Shown here: positions 34,431 through 46,633 of the stretch, in pieces
Layout: each line of letters opens with the position of its first letter
Position numbering within the stretch: position 1 is the first letter of the stretch
DNA from: Gnetum montanum
Lineage: Eukaryota > Streptophyta > Gnetopsida > Gnetales > Gnetaceae
Direction of reading: 5' to 3'
Assembly: GCA_015680685.1 (NCBI GenBank)
Contig: MNCI01037953.1
Span: 1,803,424 to 1,867,423, forward strand
Length of the DNA stretch: 64,000 nucleotides
Translations under genes and position numbers: made by a program
The notes under the pieces: generated by a model
What the model was told of the DNA's origin: nothing
Seen by the model: only the letters and a program-made list of their open reading frames with translations
Database searches by the model: none

Positions 34431-36460
34431 CATGGCTACCACATGTCATGCATTTTTGATTTTTGCTTGTATGGTATTTGTTCACACATTTACATTTGAC
34501 TTACTTGCTTAGATTACATATCACTTTTCTTTGCTCATGCATTTTTTATTTGTTTACACATCCATCCACTTAGCTTACACATTACATTTGAAAAGCATAA
34601 AAAAACACAAAAAAAAATCATAAAACCATAAAAACACATGGCCCGAAAAGGCCTTAAACTATCATTGTGGCCTAGAATGGCCCACTTTTCACATTGCTTT
34701 CCTTTTACTTGTGCACACTAACCTTGTTATGAAGTTTCCACTTAATGTTGTTTTCTAGTTGATTTTTGCAGGATCTTGCAAGCACACAGCATGGCTACAC
34801 ATGTAGCATCATACCTCGCTAAAGCAAGGTAAGCACACAACATGTTTGCAGTGACTATAAACTAGTGCATAGACCATCTTCTATGACTATAAACTGGCAT
34901 AGTTTGTTCTTGCATCATCACATTAAACTGGCACAACATCCACCATCTACCATGATGTTAAATTGACACCCAGTAGTATACTAAGACTATAAACTAGCAC
35001 ATCACAGTCTGCCAGGACCTTAAGCACATCACTATCTACTAGGACTATAAACTAGCAAGGCAAGGATTCCCTCAGCCTTCACAAGTAGGAATGTCCTTCT
35101 ACACCATAGGAATCAAGTTCAACATCCCTATCCTTTCATGAAAAAATAGTCAAGGTCAACCCTGAATGGGGGGAGGTTACAATAGCTCCATTGTCAATTA
35201 GCATACACATTGGACAATGCACCATCTGTAAGTGCACATTGATGATGATGCAGCAACAAATGTAGTTTTGTACCCCATCATCAACAAGTTGAGCCTGGCA
35301 GGTGAGATCAAGCAAATAAAAACCATGTGTCTAAAATCCTTCAATGGATCATGCATCACCATCAGGGGTATGATCAACTTAGCCTTCATGGTAGGGGAGT
35401 AGTTCCCTAGCTCTACAGATTTCACAGTCATAGAGGAGATGCCAAGCTTCAATCTAATCCTAGGCTAGCCTTGGCTAGCTCAAGTACAGGCCATATCCTT
35501 CCCAATCCTTCAAGAAATCGACCTTTCATATAAAGGTGGTCAAGTTATCATTCATGGTGACAATGTATCTCTTTTAGCTACCCACAACATAGACATGGGG
35601 CAAGTGTTGAAGCTAGATTTTCTTAGTGATACACTTGTGGTGACCAACGAAATGCCTAAGGCTAACACACCTGAATAAGTGGTTGAAGCCAATGGCCTCC
35701 CAGAGGATCCTAAGCCTTGCATGCTCCCTAATCCATGCCCAGTTAGGAAGCAACTATGTGACCAAGACTCCCCCTTGGCCCAAAATGCATTGGGTGCCTC
35801 CTTACCCTTGGTTACCACATGTCATGCATTTTTGATTTTCTCTCGCATGGAATTTGTTCACACATTTACATTTGGCCTGCTTGCTTAGATTACATATCAC
35901 TTTGGTTCACTCATGCATTTTTTCTTTGTTTATGCATCCATCAACTTAGCTTACACATTACATTTGAAAAACTTCAAAAATACATAAAAAATCATAAAAC
36001 TATAAAAACACATGGCCCAAAAAGGCATTAAATTAGCAATGGTCTTAAACTATCATTGCGGCCTAGAATGGCCCAAAACTATCACTTTTCACATTACTTC
36101 CCTTTCACTTGTGCACACTAACCTTATTACATAGTTGCTGCTTGATGTTGTTTTTATATTGATTTTGTAGGATCTTATAGGCACACAGCATGGCTATGCA
36201 TGCAACACCATACCTAACTAAAGCAAGGTAAGCACATAGCACATCCATGATGACTATAAGTTGGTGTATTGATTGTTCACTATGACTATAAACTACTACA
36301 ACTTGTTCTTGCATCATGATGTTAAACTAGCACAACATCCACCATCCGCCATGATGTTAAAATGGCATCCAATAGTCTACTAAAATCATAAACTAGCACA
36401 TCATGATCTACCATGACCTTAAACTATGTTCATGGTCTGCCAAGACTTTAAATTGTCATG
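33720..36460 (+). repeat. Tandem duplication of ~1.37 kb inside D'
   Basis: Protease, the 'CATGTCATGCATTTTTGATTTT' block (34446 and 35819) and the following 'gactataaactagcac' repeats all occur twice in the same order with an offset of about 1370 bases. The D element at 42.5-43.9 kb has this region once, so the duplication is specific to D'. Confidence 0.75.
35097..35818 (+). pseudogene. Second D' protease copy
   Basis: Repeats the retropepsin text of 33720-34430 (KVNPEWGEVTIAPLSISIHIG, MINLAFM, FNLILG), with different stops and a frame change in the active-site box. The following open frame (35679-35888) carries the conserved C-terminal text NGLPEDPKPC..PNPCPVRKQL. Confidence 0.6.
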
Positions 36461-37195
36461 TTGCTAATCTTTTGAAGCACTTGCCATTGGTGTGGCCTTT
36501 GGAGCACTTGTAGCATCATCACACTGGCACTTTCACTAGCTTCCCAAGCACTTACAACTAGTTTAGCTTTTCATGCATCTATAGCATCTTCACATTTGGC
36601 ATTTGATTTGCATTTCATGTTGTGTAATCTTCTTGTCTTCTTGGAGTTGTGTTTGTAGGATGAATACTGGAAGGCAATCATGCAAAGATACATCTCATCA
36701 TAGCAGCAAGTTGCCACATCGCTCTGATGTGCATGATTGGACTAGTTAAGGCACTTAAGAGTGCACATCTACCTCATCTCATTACAACCTACACACATCC
36801 ACTCCTTCATTCCAATAACCTCTCATCCCCTACATACTCATGATTGCACATCCCTCTGATGCATATGAACTGTGATGCATATGGCATTCTCCTCACATCA
36901 ACTATAGAACCCATAGCATATGTAATGCAACTTATCCTATGGAGAGCCTCTATTGGCTAGTCAACGTCCAAGTGGATGTAACACAACTCATCTAGGGGAG
37001 AAAACAACTATCCTATAGATGAATGTGATTGCATCAAAGCAAAGTCCATCTACTCAATGGCCCACACCTTGCAACTAGCATTTAGTAGTAAGCTAAACCC
37101 AACGGAGGTTCATCTCGCAACAAAGTAAAAAAGAAAAAGAAAAAAAAAAAGAAAAAAAAAAGCAAAAGTTGAAAAAAAATGAGAATGGGGAAAAG
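36461..37195 (+). other. D' 3' untranslated region and polypurine tract
   Basis: No frame. Matches 43900-44649 of D. Ends with A-rich purine runs and AATGGGGAAAAG before the LTR. Confidence 0.6.
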
Positions 37196-37639
37196 TGCAT
37201 CCCCAAGAAAATTGACAATGCTACAGTTTTACAATTAGCCTAGCCTTAGATCGACTTTGACTCTCTCATGAGCACTTTGATGAGAGGTCAATGTTCTAGG
37301 GGCAAGCCACTTGATGCCATGGTCACTATTAGTTGTGCTAACTTTGCATTTGGCATCATGATATACTGTTTGCATTTCATATCCATTTTCTTGCATTTCA
37401 TCTCCCTAGCATTACCTACACCCTTTGCCCTTAGCATACCACTATCCATAACACTCTTGAGCATGGTGAAATGACACCCAATTAGGTACTAATGAGTGAT
37501 GTTGGTGCCACATCTGCTATGGTGTTTTGCAATTATTTGTTGATATCTCTCAAGTCGCTCCTCCAGACATCAATAAGGAGGGGCCAATGAAACACCACAA
37601 AAATTTAGACTACTGCTTCTTAACTACAAATTTGGATAA

Positions 37640-38300
37640 GTGTCAAAATGGTGAAACTTTTTGGAAATTTTTCTAAGTGTTGAGACTACACTCTCCATTA
37701 CACCTAAGCATGTTAGCATGGTAGAAAGTGTAGTTAGCTCAAACTGCTAGATTTGCAAAATTTTTCTTTAAGTGTCAGAATGATGAAACTTTCTTTAAAT
37801 TTGTCTAAGTGCTAGGGACTATGCTCTCCACTATAATATAGTATAGTCAACTTCAATGGCCAATCTTCTACAATTTTGGCTAAGTGTTCGAATGAAGTCA
37901 CAAGTTACAAAATTTTTCTAAGTGTTGGACTATGCTCCCATTGCCCCAAATACGCTCTAGAGTGTAGTCAGCATAGTTAACACATAATAGTCAATTTTGT
38001 AAGAAGTGTTAGAAAGATGATACAAGCTATAGATTTTTCTAAGTGTTGGACTATCCCATTATTAGGACTACACTCTAGAGCATAGTCAACATAGTCTGCA
38101 CTACCAATCCAGATCTACAAGATTTTTTCCAAGTGTCAAAAAAACTACAAAATTTTTCTAAATGTTGAACTATGCTCCTACTACCCCAACTATGCTCTAG
38201 AGTGTAGTCAGTGTAGTCAGCATAGAACATTAATTTTGCAAAATTTTTCTAACTACTAGGACTATGCTCTACGAGCGTAGTAAGGGATGAGTGTAGCAAC
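37640..38300. repeat. Imperfect tandem array of quasi-palindromic units in the D LTR
   Basis: The words 'TTTTTCTAAGTGTTGGACTATGCTCC' and 'CTATGCTCTAGAGTGTAGTCAGCATAGTC' (each in variants) alternate roughly every 100-130 bases. The centre CTCTAGAG is palindromic, and the flanks (ACTATG / TGTAGT) are near-complementary. The second LTR has the same array at 45060-45740. Confidence 0.65.
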
Positions 38301-38480
38301 CAGAGTTAGAAAAATTTTCAAGCTTTTTCTAGATGTCCCCAAACTTAGAAATTTTTTTTAAATTTTTCTAGCTACCCAGTGGACACCCAGCTTGACTCCA
38401 CGTCTAAACTACCATAGAGCATAGTCCCACCTACTGCACTACCATGTGATGCCCAATCCACATTTTGGGCTAACCCTAGC

Positions 38481-38490
38481 TCTATAAATG
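38481..38490 (+). promoter_or_regulatory. TATA box of the D LTR
   Basis: TCTATAAATG, about 30 bases before the palindrome CCCCCAATGTTTTGGGGG. In the 3' LTR the ~28 bases containing it are missing between 'TTTTGGG' and 'CCCCCAATG' (about 45912). Confidence 0.55.
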
Positions 38491-39221
38491 TCCTTGGACC
38501 CCCAATGTTTTGGGGGTTGATAGTTGGCACTTTCATTTGGCATTTAGAATTTTGGCATCTTGGTACTTAGCTCTATGGAAAAAAGAGACCCAGAGCACAT
38601 CACATTAGTAAATAGGTAGAACATCGCATGGTAAATTGCAGCCTCGTTGTAGCCCTACAGGACATTGGATGGTACACTGTGATGGCCAACTCGATAGGGC
38701 ACGATACATCATGACAAGTGCTAGACTTCCCAGCTTGACACCACCAAGACTGTGACTACATTCCCACTATGCCTGTTGTGCACCGCATACCCTTTGAATC
38801 CATTTTGGCATTAACTACTCTCAACCCCATTTGGGGTAGTGTTCTATTTTTCTCTCTTCTTCCTTTACATTTTCTTCACATTTTTTTGCATTTTATCTGC
38901 ATTTGGCCTACAACTACACTCAAGTGGCAATCCATGCATGTTGACACTCCTATTTTCTATGAAAAACATGACTATGCTTGATACTATTTACATCGTTAAC
39001 ATCAACTATGCTTGGCACTATTCATACGATTGACATTGCTCAACACTTAGCTTCGTTTTCGCATTAGCACCGTTTGCATTCTATAAGTCCTTGTTCAATT
39101 GACAAGATCAGTAAGGGCACCTTGTCTCTACCTTTATTAAGGCCCTTGTGCAAATGTGGGGATAGGCTGTGTGCTCATGAATCCCTCAGTGTTCCAACCA
39201 TCAACATTTTTGGTCATTACA

Positions 39222-39241
39222 GTTTCTAGTGCTAGAAGGAG
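39222..39241 (+). other. Candidate primer-binding site of D
   Basis: GTTTCTAGTGCTAGAAGGAG directly follows the LTR end. It has the form TGGYGCYAGAAGGAG known from some Tat-lineage elements; the priming tRNA is not assigned. Confidence 0.4.
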
Positions 39242-39449
39242 GGTTGTGCAATTTATTTCTTTGCACTTCACTATGGTTATCTTCATGTGCTCTTTACACC
39301 CCCATTGGTGCAGGTTGGACCTTGTTGTCAGTCTCCCTGAGACCCTGCATAACAACCCTAATCACATCATTCTCCACTTTTTTCTAAGTCTTCACTCTCT
39401 AAGTGTAGAGAGTGTAGTTGGTGTGAAGTGTAGTCTCCATACTTAGCAT

Positions 39450-39745
39450 TTTTTCTATAGTTTTACACTTAGCCATTTTTTCGGCATTTTCATACTTAGT
39501 AATTCTTTTGCATTTTTATACTTAGCCATTTTTTGCTACTAGAAGACTTAACCATTTTTTTGCATTTTCATACTTAGCAATTTTTTTGCATTTCCATACT
39601 TAGCATTTTTCTGCATTTTCATACTTAGCCAAATTTTCACAGTTTTACACTTAGTCAATTTTTTATAATTTCTAGACTTAGCCATTTTCTACTACTGGTA
39701 GAGTTAGGAATTTTTTGGTAGTTTTAAGAGTTAGCCATTTTTTGT
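39450..39745. repeat. T-rich minisatellite in the D leader
   Basis: Roughly ten units of 24-35 bases built on 'ATACTTAGCCATTTTTTTGCATTTTC', some with 'CTACTAGAAGACTTAACC'. Lies between PBS and gag. No equivalent in D', whose leader is lost. Confidence 0.7.
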
Positions 39746-39777
39746 AAACAACAATGCTCACAACCCGATCTGTGAAC

Positions 39778-42700
39778 ATGAATCCGGATCAGCCTTCCAC
39801 ATTGGTGTCTAACACACTTGACACCCTCATCCATCCAAAGTATGCTACACTAAGCCATGAATAATGTAACTTTATTTATACAAAACTCTAAGTAGGCTCA
39901 CCCATGGATAGCCTTAACATTGAAGCAAAATAGGACTACAAACAAGTCCATTAGGATAGATGAAAGTACAACACTACCTTTTTTGATATAATGCCACTCA
40001 GAGAGTGCTACCACCAACTATTGTTCTAACTCATCTATGCAAAAAAGCATGATGCAAGGACAACCTACAAGGAAGTATCATAGGATGAAGAGGATGAGTT
40101 CAAGGCATGCTTGAAATGCTAGAGCCCTCTTAACACTATCTTCCAACAACCACTCCCTAGAATGGTCCCTCCTCAATTTGTTTCACCTATTCTCTCCAAG
40201 ATGGTAACTGTGTTAGTTCAGCCTTCCTTGTAAGAAACCAGTACATTTTCCAAACCCTATGTTCATGAAGGGGCCACCTCTTAGCCCCAAATGATTTAGG
40301 TGTCCTATGTCTCACCTATCTCATCGGTGTCCATGATGTTTGTCCAACCCACTTGTGTGTGGTCTACCTTAGTCACCACACCCATTGCTCAACCACTGCA
40401 TCAACTACACCTATTTGCTATGATTTTAAACTAGCAACAACTATCCACTATGATGTTAAACTACCATAATCCACAATCAAGAATTCAGTCCTTTGCCGTG
40501 AAACCAACACAAGCCTAGCTAATGCAACTAGCTGGCACACCTCCAAGCTTGGATTAGGCATTTCAATTGATCTAAAGTTTGATGGAGGAGATCAATCAAC
40601 TCAAAGCTACCTCCTTCAAAACCATCAAGGTTGTGGATTTCTACTAGGATGATCCCATAAGTTCTATGGTATCACCCACATCCCTCCCAATTGGGGTTCT
40701 ACTACCTCAACTCACCAAGTACAATGGTGAAGGTGATCCCAATGTGCACTTGGTCAAATTCAAGTTTGAGTGCCTGCTTTTGCACGTATGATCACATGCC
40801 ATCATGCACATCTTCCCCATGTCTCTCATTTCCAAGGCCTTAGACTAGTACTATTCATTACCTAGGACCTTAATATTCTCCCTAGAGGACCTCCTTGACT
40901 ACTTTGTGACATGCTTTAAGTACAACCTGAAACTTGAAGAAACTATTAACCAACTCATGTAGGTCAAGCAGGGGTCCCTAGAGCCCATGGCCAAATTCAT
41001 CCAATGATGAAGAACCACCTTGCAAGAAATATGCAAGCCACTAGTAGAGACTCACATTTTGGCCATTTTTAAGGATGTAGTCAATGACTTCATCAAGTCA
41101 AAACTGTACTACCTAGATCCAAAGTCTCTTAGCCAAGCCTTTGCCTAAACAAAGGGCATAGAGGGGGTAGTGCAAGCCAGTAACAACCTAGCTTATGTGG
41201 CCTACAAAAACTAGCATTCACACAAGCAAAACACAACAATGACAATAATAGCCACACTTGCAAAAGCAACCAACCAAGGTCCAAAGGCTAAGTAGCCGAG
41301 GGCCTTGACACACAAAGCCACCAACTTTGGTGCTATCTCCCCCACATCAGCAAGGGCCACAGTGTAAACTACAAGGCTCCACTTTGAGCGTAACGATCAC
41401 TCAAAGTACACCCCATTATCAATGAAACCCTCAAAGTTACTATATAAACTATTGAAGGCCGAGAAAATCCAATACAAATGAGTATCAAAAATTGCCCACT
41501 AATGGCATGATAGGTACTACGAACTACTAAGGAACCCCAGCTTAGTAGTACCAAATGAGCCCCCATTCTCAAAGGACTTTCGACTAGACCAATTCTATCA
41601 CTACCAGTAGATGTTTAGTCATAGTACAAACAACTATCGATATGTGCAAAATGGTCTATAAAGAATGATAGAAAGGGACCAATTGGTGCTTGATGCAGTG
41701 AGCCAATCCAATGTAGACGATGCCCCATATGTCATAAACTCCATTAGCATAGGATGCTTTCTTAACTTATGTAGAAACCTTTTGTGATCCAAGTGCCTCT
41801 TAGAAAGGCAAGGATTCCCTTAGCCTCCACAAGCAAGAGGCCTCCTTTTATGATCAAAGAGCCACTGTAGGCATCCACAACACCCTTTGTGGTTAGGGTC
41901 CTACAACCTTTATCTGCTAAGATGTTAAACTAGAAAATCCTATCCACTAAGACGTTAAATTGACATGATGCTACACCTATGATTGCTAAACAACCCTTTT
42001 TCATCAAGGTCCCATAACATGCTGGCCTACAACAACAACTACTAAGGAATCATTTGTCATAAGGGTGTCACAACACGCTAGCCTCTCACCTACCTAAAGT
42101 GTGATAGTGGGAAACATATCCTTCCCTTCTCCTCCAAGGGATGACTTTGCTAGAAACACTAGTAGGCCTACCAAATGGAAACATAAGAGGCCAAACCAGC
42201 ACCTCACAACCCCCATGGCCAAAGGCCACAACTAGTAAGTTGTAATTGAACACTCGGGCCCTTGCCCCCTAGTAGGCTAAACAACCTAGATCCAAGTCCC
42301 CTTCATGAGAGATCCATTTCTCGAGCCATATGGATGAGGTAAAGGACAACACAACAACTAATGATAAGGGCTTCATAGCTACACTAGCACAAGTAAGCTA
42401 AACACTCAAGCAAAAGAAAATAATGCTAAACTTATATTACCTAGTCATGGCCTCATCTGCTCACCACCAAGCATTGGCCCAGATGTTGGCCTTCATTCCT
42501 ATTACAGAGGACATCCTTGCAGATGATAATGCTATCCATATAGTGATCTTGCTTCCTACACCACAAGAATCAAGTTCAACATCCTTGTCCTTTCACGATG
42601 AAGTAGTCAAGGTCAACCCCAAACAAGGGGAGGTTACAATAACTCCATTGTCAATTAGCATATGTGTTGGGTAGTGCACAATCTACAGGGTGCATGTTGA

Positions 42701-43260
42701 TTATGCTGGAGAAACAAACATATTTCTATACTTCCTCATTAACAAGTTGGACTTGGTAGGCAAGATCATGCTAACCAAAACCATGTGTCTAAAATCCTTC
42801 AATGGATCATGCATCACCATCAAGAGTACAATAAACTTAGCCTTCATGGTAGGGGAGCAGTTCCCCACCTCCATAGATTTCATAGTCATAGAGGAGATGA
42901 CAAGCTTCAATTTAATCCTAGGCTAGCCTTGGCTAGCTCAACTACAAGCCATCTCCTCCCCAATCCATCAAGAAATCCACATTCCATATGAAGGTGGTCA
43001 AGTTGTCATTCACAGTGATAATGCCTTTCCTTTGGCTACCCACAACATAGACATGGGGCAAGTGTTGGAGATGGAGTTTCTTGGTAGTATACCTATGGCA
43101 ACCAATGCAATGCCTAAGGCTAACACACTCGAATGAGTGGTTGAATCAAACAACCTCCCAAAGGATCCTAAGCCTTGTGTGCCCCCTAATCCATGCTGAG
43201 TTAAGAAGCAACTATGTGACATAGACTCCCCCTTGGCTTGAAATGTGCCAAGTGCCTCTA
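39778..43260 (+). pseudogene. D gag-protease polyprotein remnant
   Basis: ATG at 39778 (MNPDQPSTLVSN) is the first in a long, stop-ridden frame. The Retrotrans_gag core is at about 40690-41160: LTKYNGEGDPNVHLVKF, FSLEDLLDYFVTCF, QVKQGSLEPMAKFIQ. It is followed by the RLHFERNDHSKYTPL linker (41370), then retropepsin at 42590-43140: EVVKVNPKQGEVTITPLSIS, YFLINKLDLVGKI, SFNGSCITIKSTINLAFM. The active-site box reads HVDYAGETNIFLYF, lacking D-S/T-G. The last conserved words are NNLPKDPKPCVPPNPC. No RT, RNase H or integrase follows. Confidence 0.7.
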
Positions 43261-44649
43261 GATCCCTAGCTACCAAACGTCATGCATTTTTTTATTTTTT
43301 CTTACATGGCATTTGTTCATGTGTTTACATTTGGCCTACTTGCTTAGATTACATATCACTTCACTTTTCTAATGAATTTTTTCTTTGTTTACGCATCCAT
43401 CACTTAGCTTACTTATTGCATTTGAAAAGCATAACAAACACATAAAAAATCATAAAACTACAAAAACACATGGCTCGAAAAGGCCTTAAACTAGTAATGG
43501 CCTCAAATAACCTTAAACTATCATTGAGGCCTAGAATGACCCAAAACTATCACTTTTCACATTGCTTTCCTTTCACTTGTCCACACTAACCTTGTAATGT
43601 AGTTTCGACTTGATGGCTTTTTTCTAGTTGATTTTTGCAAGATCTTGCATGCAAAAAGCATGGCTACACATGTAGCATCATACCTAACCAAAGTAAGGTA
43701 AGCACACAACATGTCTGTGATGACTATAAATTGGTGCACAAACCATCTACTACAACTATAAATTGACATAACTCATCCTTGCATCATGATGTTAAAATAG
43801 CACAACATCCATTGTCTACCACAATGTTAGACTAGCACCCAACAGTTTACTAGGACTATAAACTAGCACATCATGGTCTGCCAGGACCTTAAATTGGGTT
43901 CACAGTCTACCAAGACTTTAAATTGGCATGTTGCTGATCTTTTGGAGAACTTGCCATTGGTGAGGCCTTTGAAGCACTTGCAGCATCATCACACTAGCAC
44001 TTTCATTCGCTTTCTAAGCACTTGAAACTAGTGTAGCTTTTCTTGTAGCTGTAGCATCTTCACATTTGGAATTTGATTTGCATTTCATGTTTTGTGATTT
44101 TCTTGTCTTTTTGGAGTTGTGTTTGCAAGACAAAGCCCTAAAGGTGGTCATGCAAAGATGCATCTCATTGCAGTAGCAAGTTGCCACATTGCTCTGATGT
44201 GCATGATTGGACTAGTTAAGCCACTTAAGAGTGCACATCCCCCTCATCCCATTACAGCCTAAGCACATCCACTCCTTCATCCCAATATCCTCTCATCCCT
44301 TGCATACTCAAAATTGTGCATCCCTCTAATGCATATGCATTGTGACACATATGGCATTCTCCTCATGTCAACCATAGAACCCATGTTGGATGTAACACAA
44401 CTCATCCTGTGGGGAGCTTCTATTAGCTGGTCAAGACCCAAGTGGATGTAATGAAACTCATCCCAAGGAGGAAACACCTATCCTATAGATGTAACATAGT
44501 TGCATCAAAGCAAATCTCATCTACTCGATGGCCCACACCTTACAGCTAGCATTCAATAGTAAGCCAAACCCAACGGAGGTTCACCTTACAACAAACCAAA
44601 GAAGAAAAAGAAAAAAGCAAAAAATGAAAAAAAAAATAATGGGGAAAAG
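43261..44649 (+). other. D 3' untranslated region and polypurine tract
   Basis: No frame. It holds the 'gactataaactagcac / gatgttaaactagcac' words repeated every 40-60 bases (about 43720-43940), as in D'. Ends AATGGGGAAAAG (44638-44649). Confidence 0.6.
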
Positions 44650-46633
44650 CACATCCCCAAGCAAATTGATAGAATTGTAGTTTCACTTTGACTCTCTCAT
44701 GAGAACTCCAACAAGAGGTCAACATTCTAGGGGCAAGCCACTTCATGTCATGGTCACCATTAGTTGTGCTAACTTCACATATTGCATCATGATACATTGT
44801 TTGCATTTCATCTCCCCCTACTTGCATTTCATCTCCCTAGCATTGTGTATATCCTTTTCCCTCAGCATACCACTATTCACAACACTCTTAAGCATGGTGA
44901 AACAACATCCAATCAGGTACTAATGAGCAATGTTGGTGCCACATCTACTATGGTGTTTTGCAATTCTTTATTGACATCTCTCAAGCTAATCCTCTAGACA
45001 ACAAAAAAGAGGGACCAATGAAACACCACAAAGATTTGGACTACTACTTCTTGACTAAATATTTGGCTAAGTGTTAGAATGGTGACACTTTTCAAAAAAA
45101 TTTCTAAGTGTTGAGACTACGCTCTCCACTACACCAAAGTGTAGTTATCATAGTAGAAGTGTAGTCAACTCAAATTGCTAGATTTACAAAATTTTTCTAA
45201 GTGTCAGAATGATGATACTTTCTACAAATTTCTCTAAGTGTTGGGGACTACACTCTCCACTACAGTAGAGCATAGTTAGCTTCAATGGCTAATCTTTTGT
45301 AATTTTGGCTAAGTGTTTGAATGAGGTCACAAGATGCAAAATTTTTCTAAGTGTTGGACTACGCTCCAACTACCCCAACTATGCTCTAGAGTGTAGTTAG
45401 CATAGTCAACACATAACAGTTAGTTTTGCAATATTTTTTCTAAGTGTCAGAATGATGACACAATTTGCATATTTTTCTAAGTGTTGGACTATGCTCCCAC
45501 TACTGGGACTACACTCTAGAGCATAGTCAGCATAGTCTGCACCACCAGTCCAAATCTACAAGGTTTTTTCTAAGTGTCAATAGTAGCTACAAAATTTTTC
45601 TAAGTGTTGAACTACACTTCCATTGCCCCAACTACGCTCTAGAGTCTAGTAAGCATAGTCATCAGGAAACACTAGTTTTGCAAAATTTTTCTAATTGCTG
45701 GGACTACGCTCTATGAGCATAGTAAGGGGTGAGTGTAGCAACCAAAGTTAGAAAAACTTTTAAAATTTTTTTGAATGTCCCCAAACTTGAAAATTTTCTT
45801 TTGAATTTTTCTAGTTGCCTAGTGGATGCCTAGCCTAACTCCACATCCCAACTACCCCAGAGCATAGTCCCACCTATCACACTGCCATGTGGTGCCTAAT
45901 CTACATTTTGGGCCCCCAATGTTTTGGGGGTTGGCAGTTGGCACTTTCATTTGGCATTTGACATTTTGGCATCTTGGCACTTAGCTTTGTGGATGAATGA
46001 GACCCAGAGCACACCACACTAGTAGAGAGGAAAAAAATTGCATGGTACACCGTAGCCCTAGTATAGCCCTGTAGAACATCGCATGATGCACTGTAGTGGC
46101 CAACCCAGCAGGCACAATACATCATGGTGAGCACCAGACTTCATAGCTTGACACCACTGAGACTATGACTATGCTCCCACTACACCTATTGTACATTGCG
46201 TACCCTTTGAATCCCTTTTGATGTTAACTACATTCAACCCCATTTTGGGTAGTGTTGCATTTCTCTCTCTTCTTCCTTTGTATTTTATTCATATTTGTTG
46301 CATTTTATCCACATTTGGCCTACAACTACATTTAGGTGGTAGTCCATGCATGTTGGCACTCCTGTTTTTTGCAAAAAATGTGACTACGCTCTACACTATT
46401 CACATTGTTAACACTGACTATGCTTAGTACTATTCATATGGTTGATGTTGCTTGACACTTAGCTTCATTTTCACATTAGCACCATTTGCATTCTATAAGT
46501 CCTTGTTCAATTGACAACACCATTCAAGGAACCCTACCTCCACCTTTGGCAAGGCCCTCATGCAAATGTGAGGTTAGGCTATGCGCTCGCGAACCACTAG
46601 GTGTTCCAACCACTGATGTTTTCAATCATTACA
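44650..46633 (+). repeat. D 3' LTR (1984 bp)
   Basis: Matches 37196-39221. Terminal TG has become CA at 44650; the right end is ATCATTACA. The TATA-containing ~28 bases are deleted. The quasi-palindrome array lies at 45060-45740; the clearest unit is GACTACACTCTAGAGCATAG starting at 45507. Confidence 0.75.

Larger units (their letters stand above)
32324..37195 (+). mobile_element. D': truncated internal region of a D-family element (gag end, protease, 3' region)
   Basis: Begins abruptly with sequence matching 41155 onward (GCATAGAGG.GG...GCAAGC), so the 5' LTR and first half of gag are absent. It carries gag C-terminal text, a retropepsin-like domain, then a ~1.37-kb tandem duplication (about 33720-35085 and 35090-36460), and ends in a polypurine tract (AATGGGGAAAAG, 37184-37195) directly before the LTR at 37196. 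No RT or integrase. Confidence 0.7.
37196..39221 (+). repeat. D LTR shared with D' (2026 bp)
   Basis: Starts TGCATCCCC after AATGGGGAAAAG and ends GGTCATTACA; a candidate PBS follows. It matches 44650-46633 along its length. It contains the CTAAGTGTTGGACTA array (about 37640-38300), a TATA box (TCTATAAATG, 38481-38490), and the 'CCCCCAATGTTTTGGGGG' palindrome (about 38499-38516). Confidence 0.75.
37196..46633 (+). mobile_element. D: non-autonomous gag-protease LTR element in tandem with D'
   Basis: LTR 37196-39221, internal 39222-44649, LTR 44650-46633. The left LTR is preceded by a polypurine tract and D' internal sequence instead of a target duplication, so D' and D share this LTR: internal'-LTR-internal-LTR. 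The interior holds gag and protease only. The gag core is of Tat-lineage type. Confidence 0.75.

Noticed and set aside
37640-38300. Possible CRISPR-like array
   Set aside because: Units are unequal in length, both 'repeat' and 'spacer' drift, and the block is part of an LTR repeated at 45060-45740 in a plant genome.
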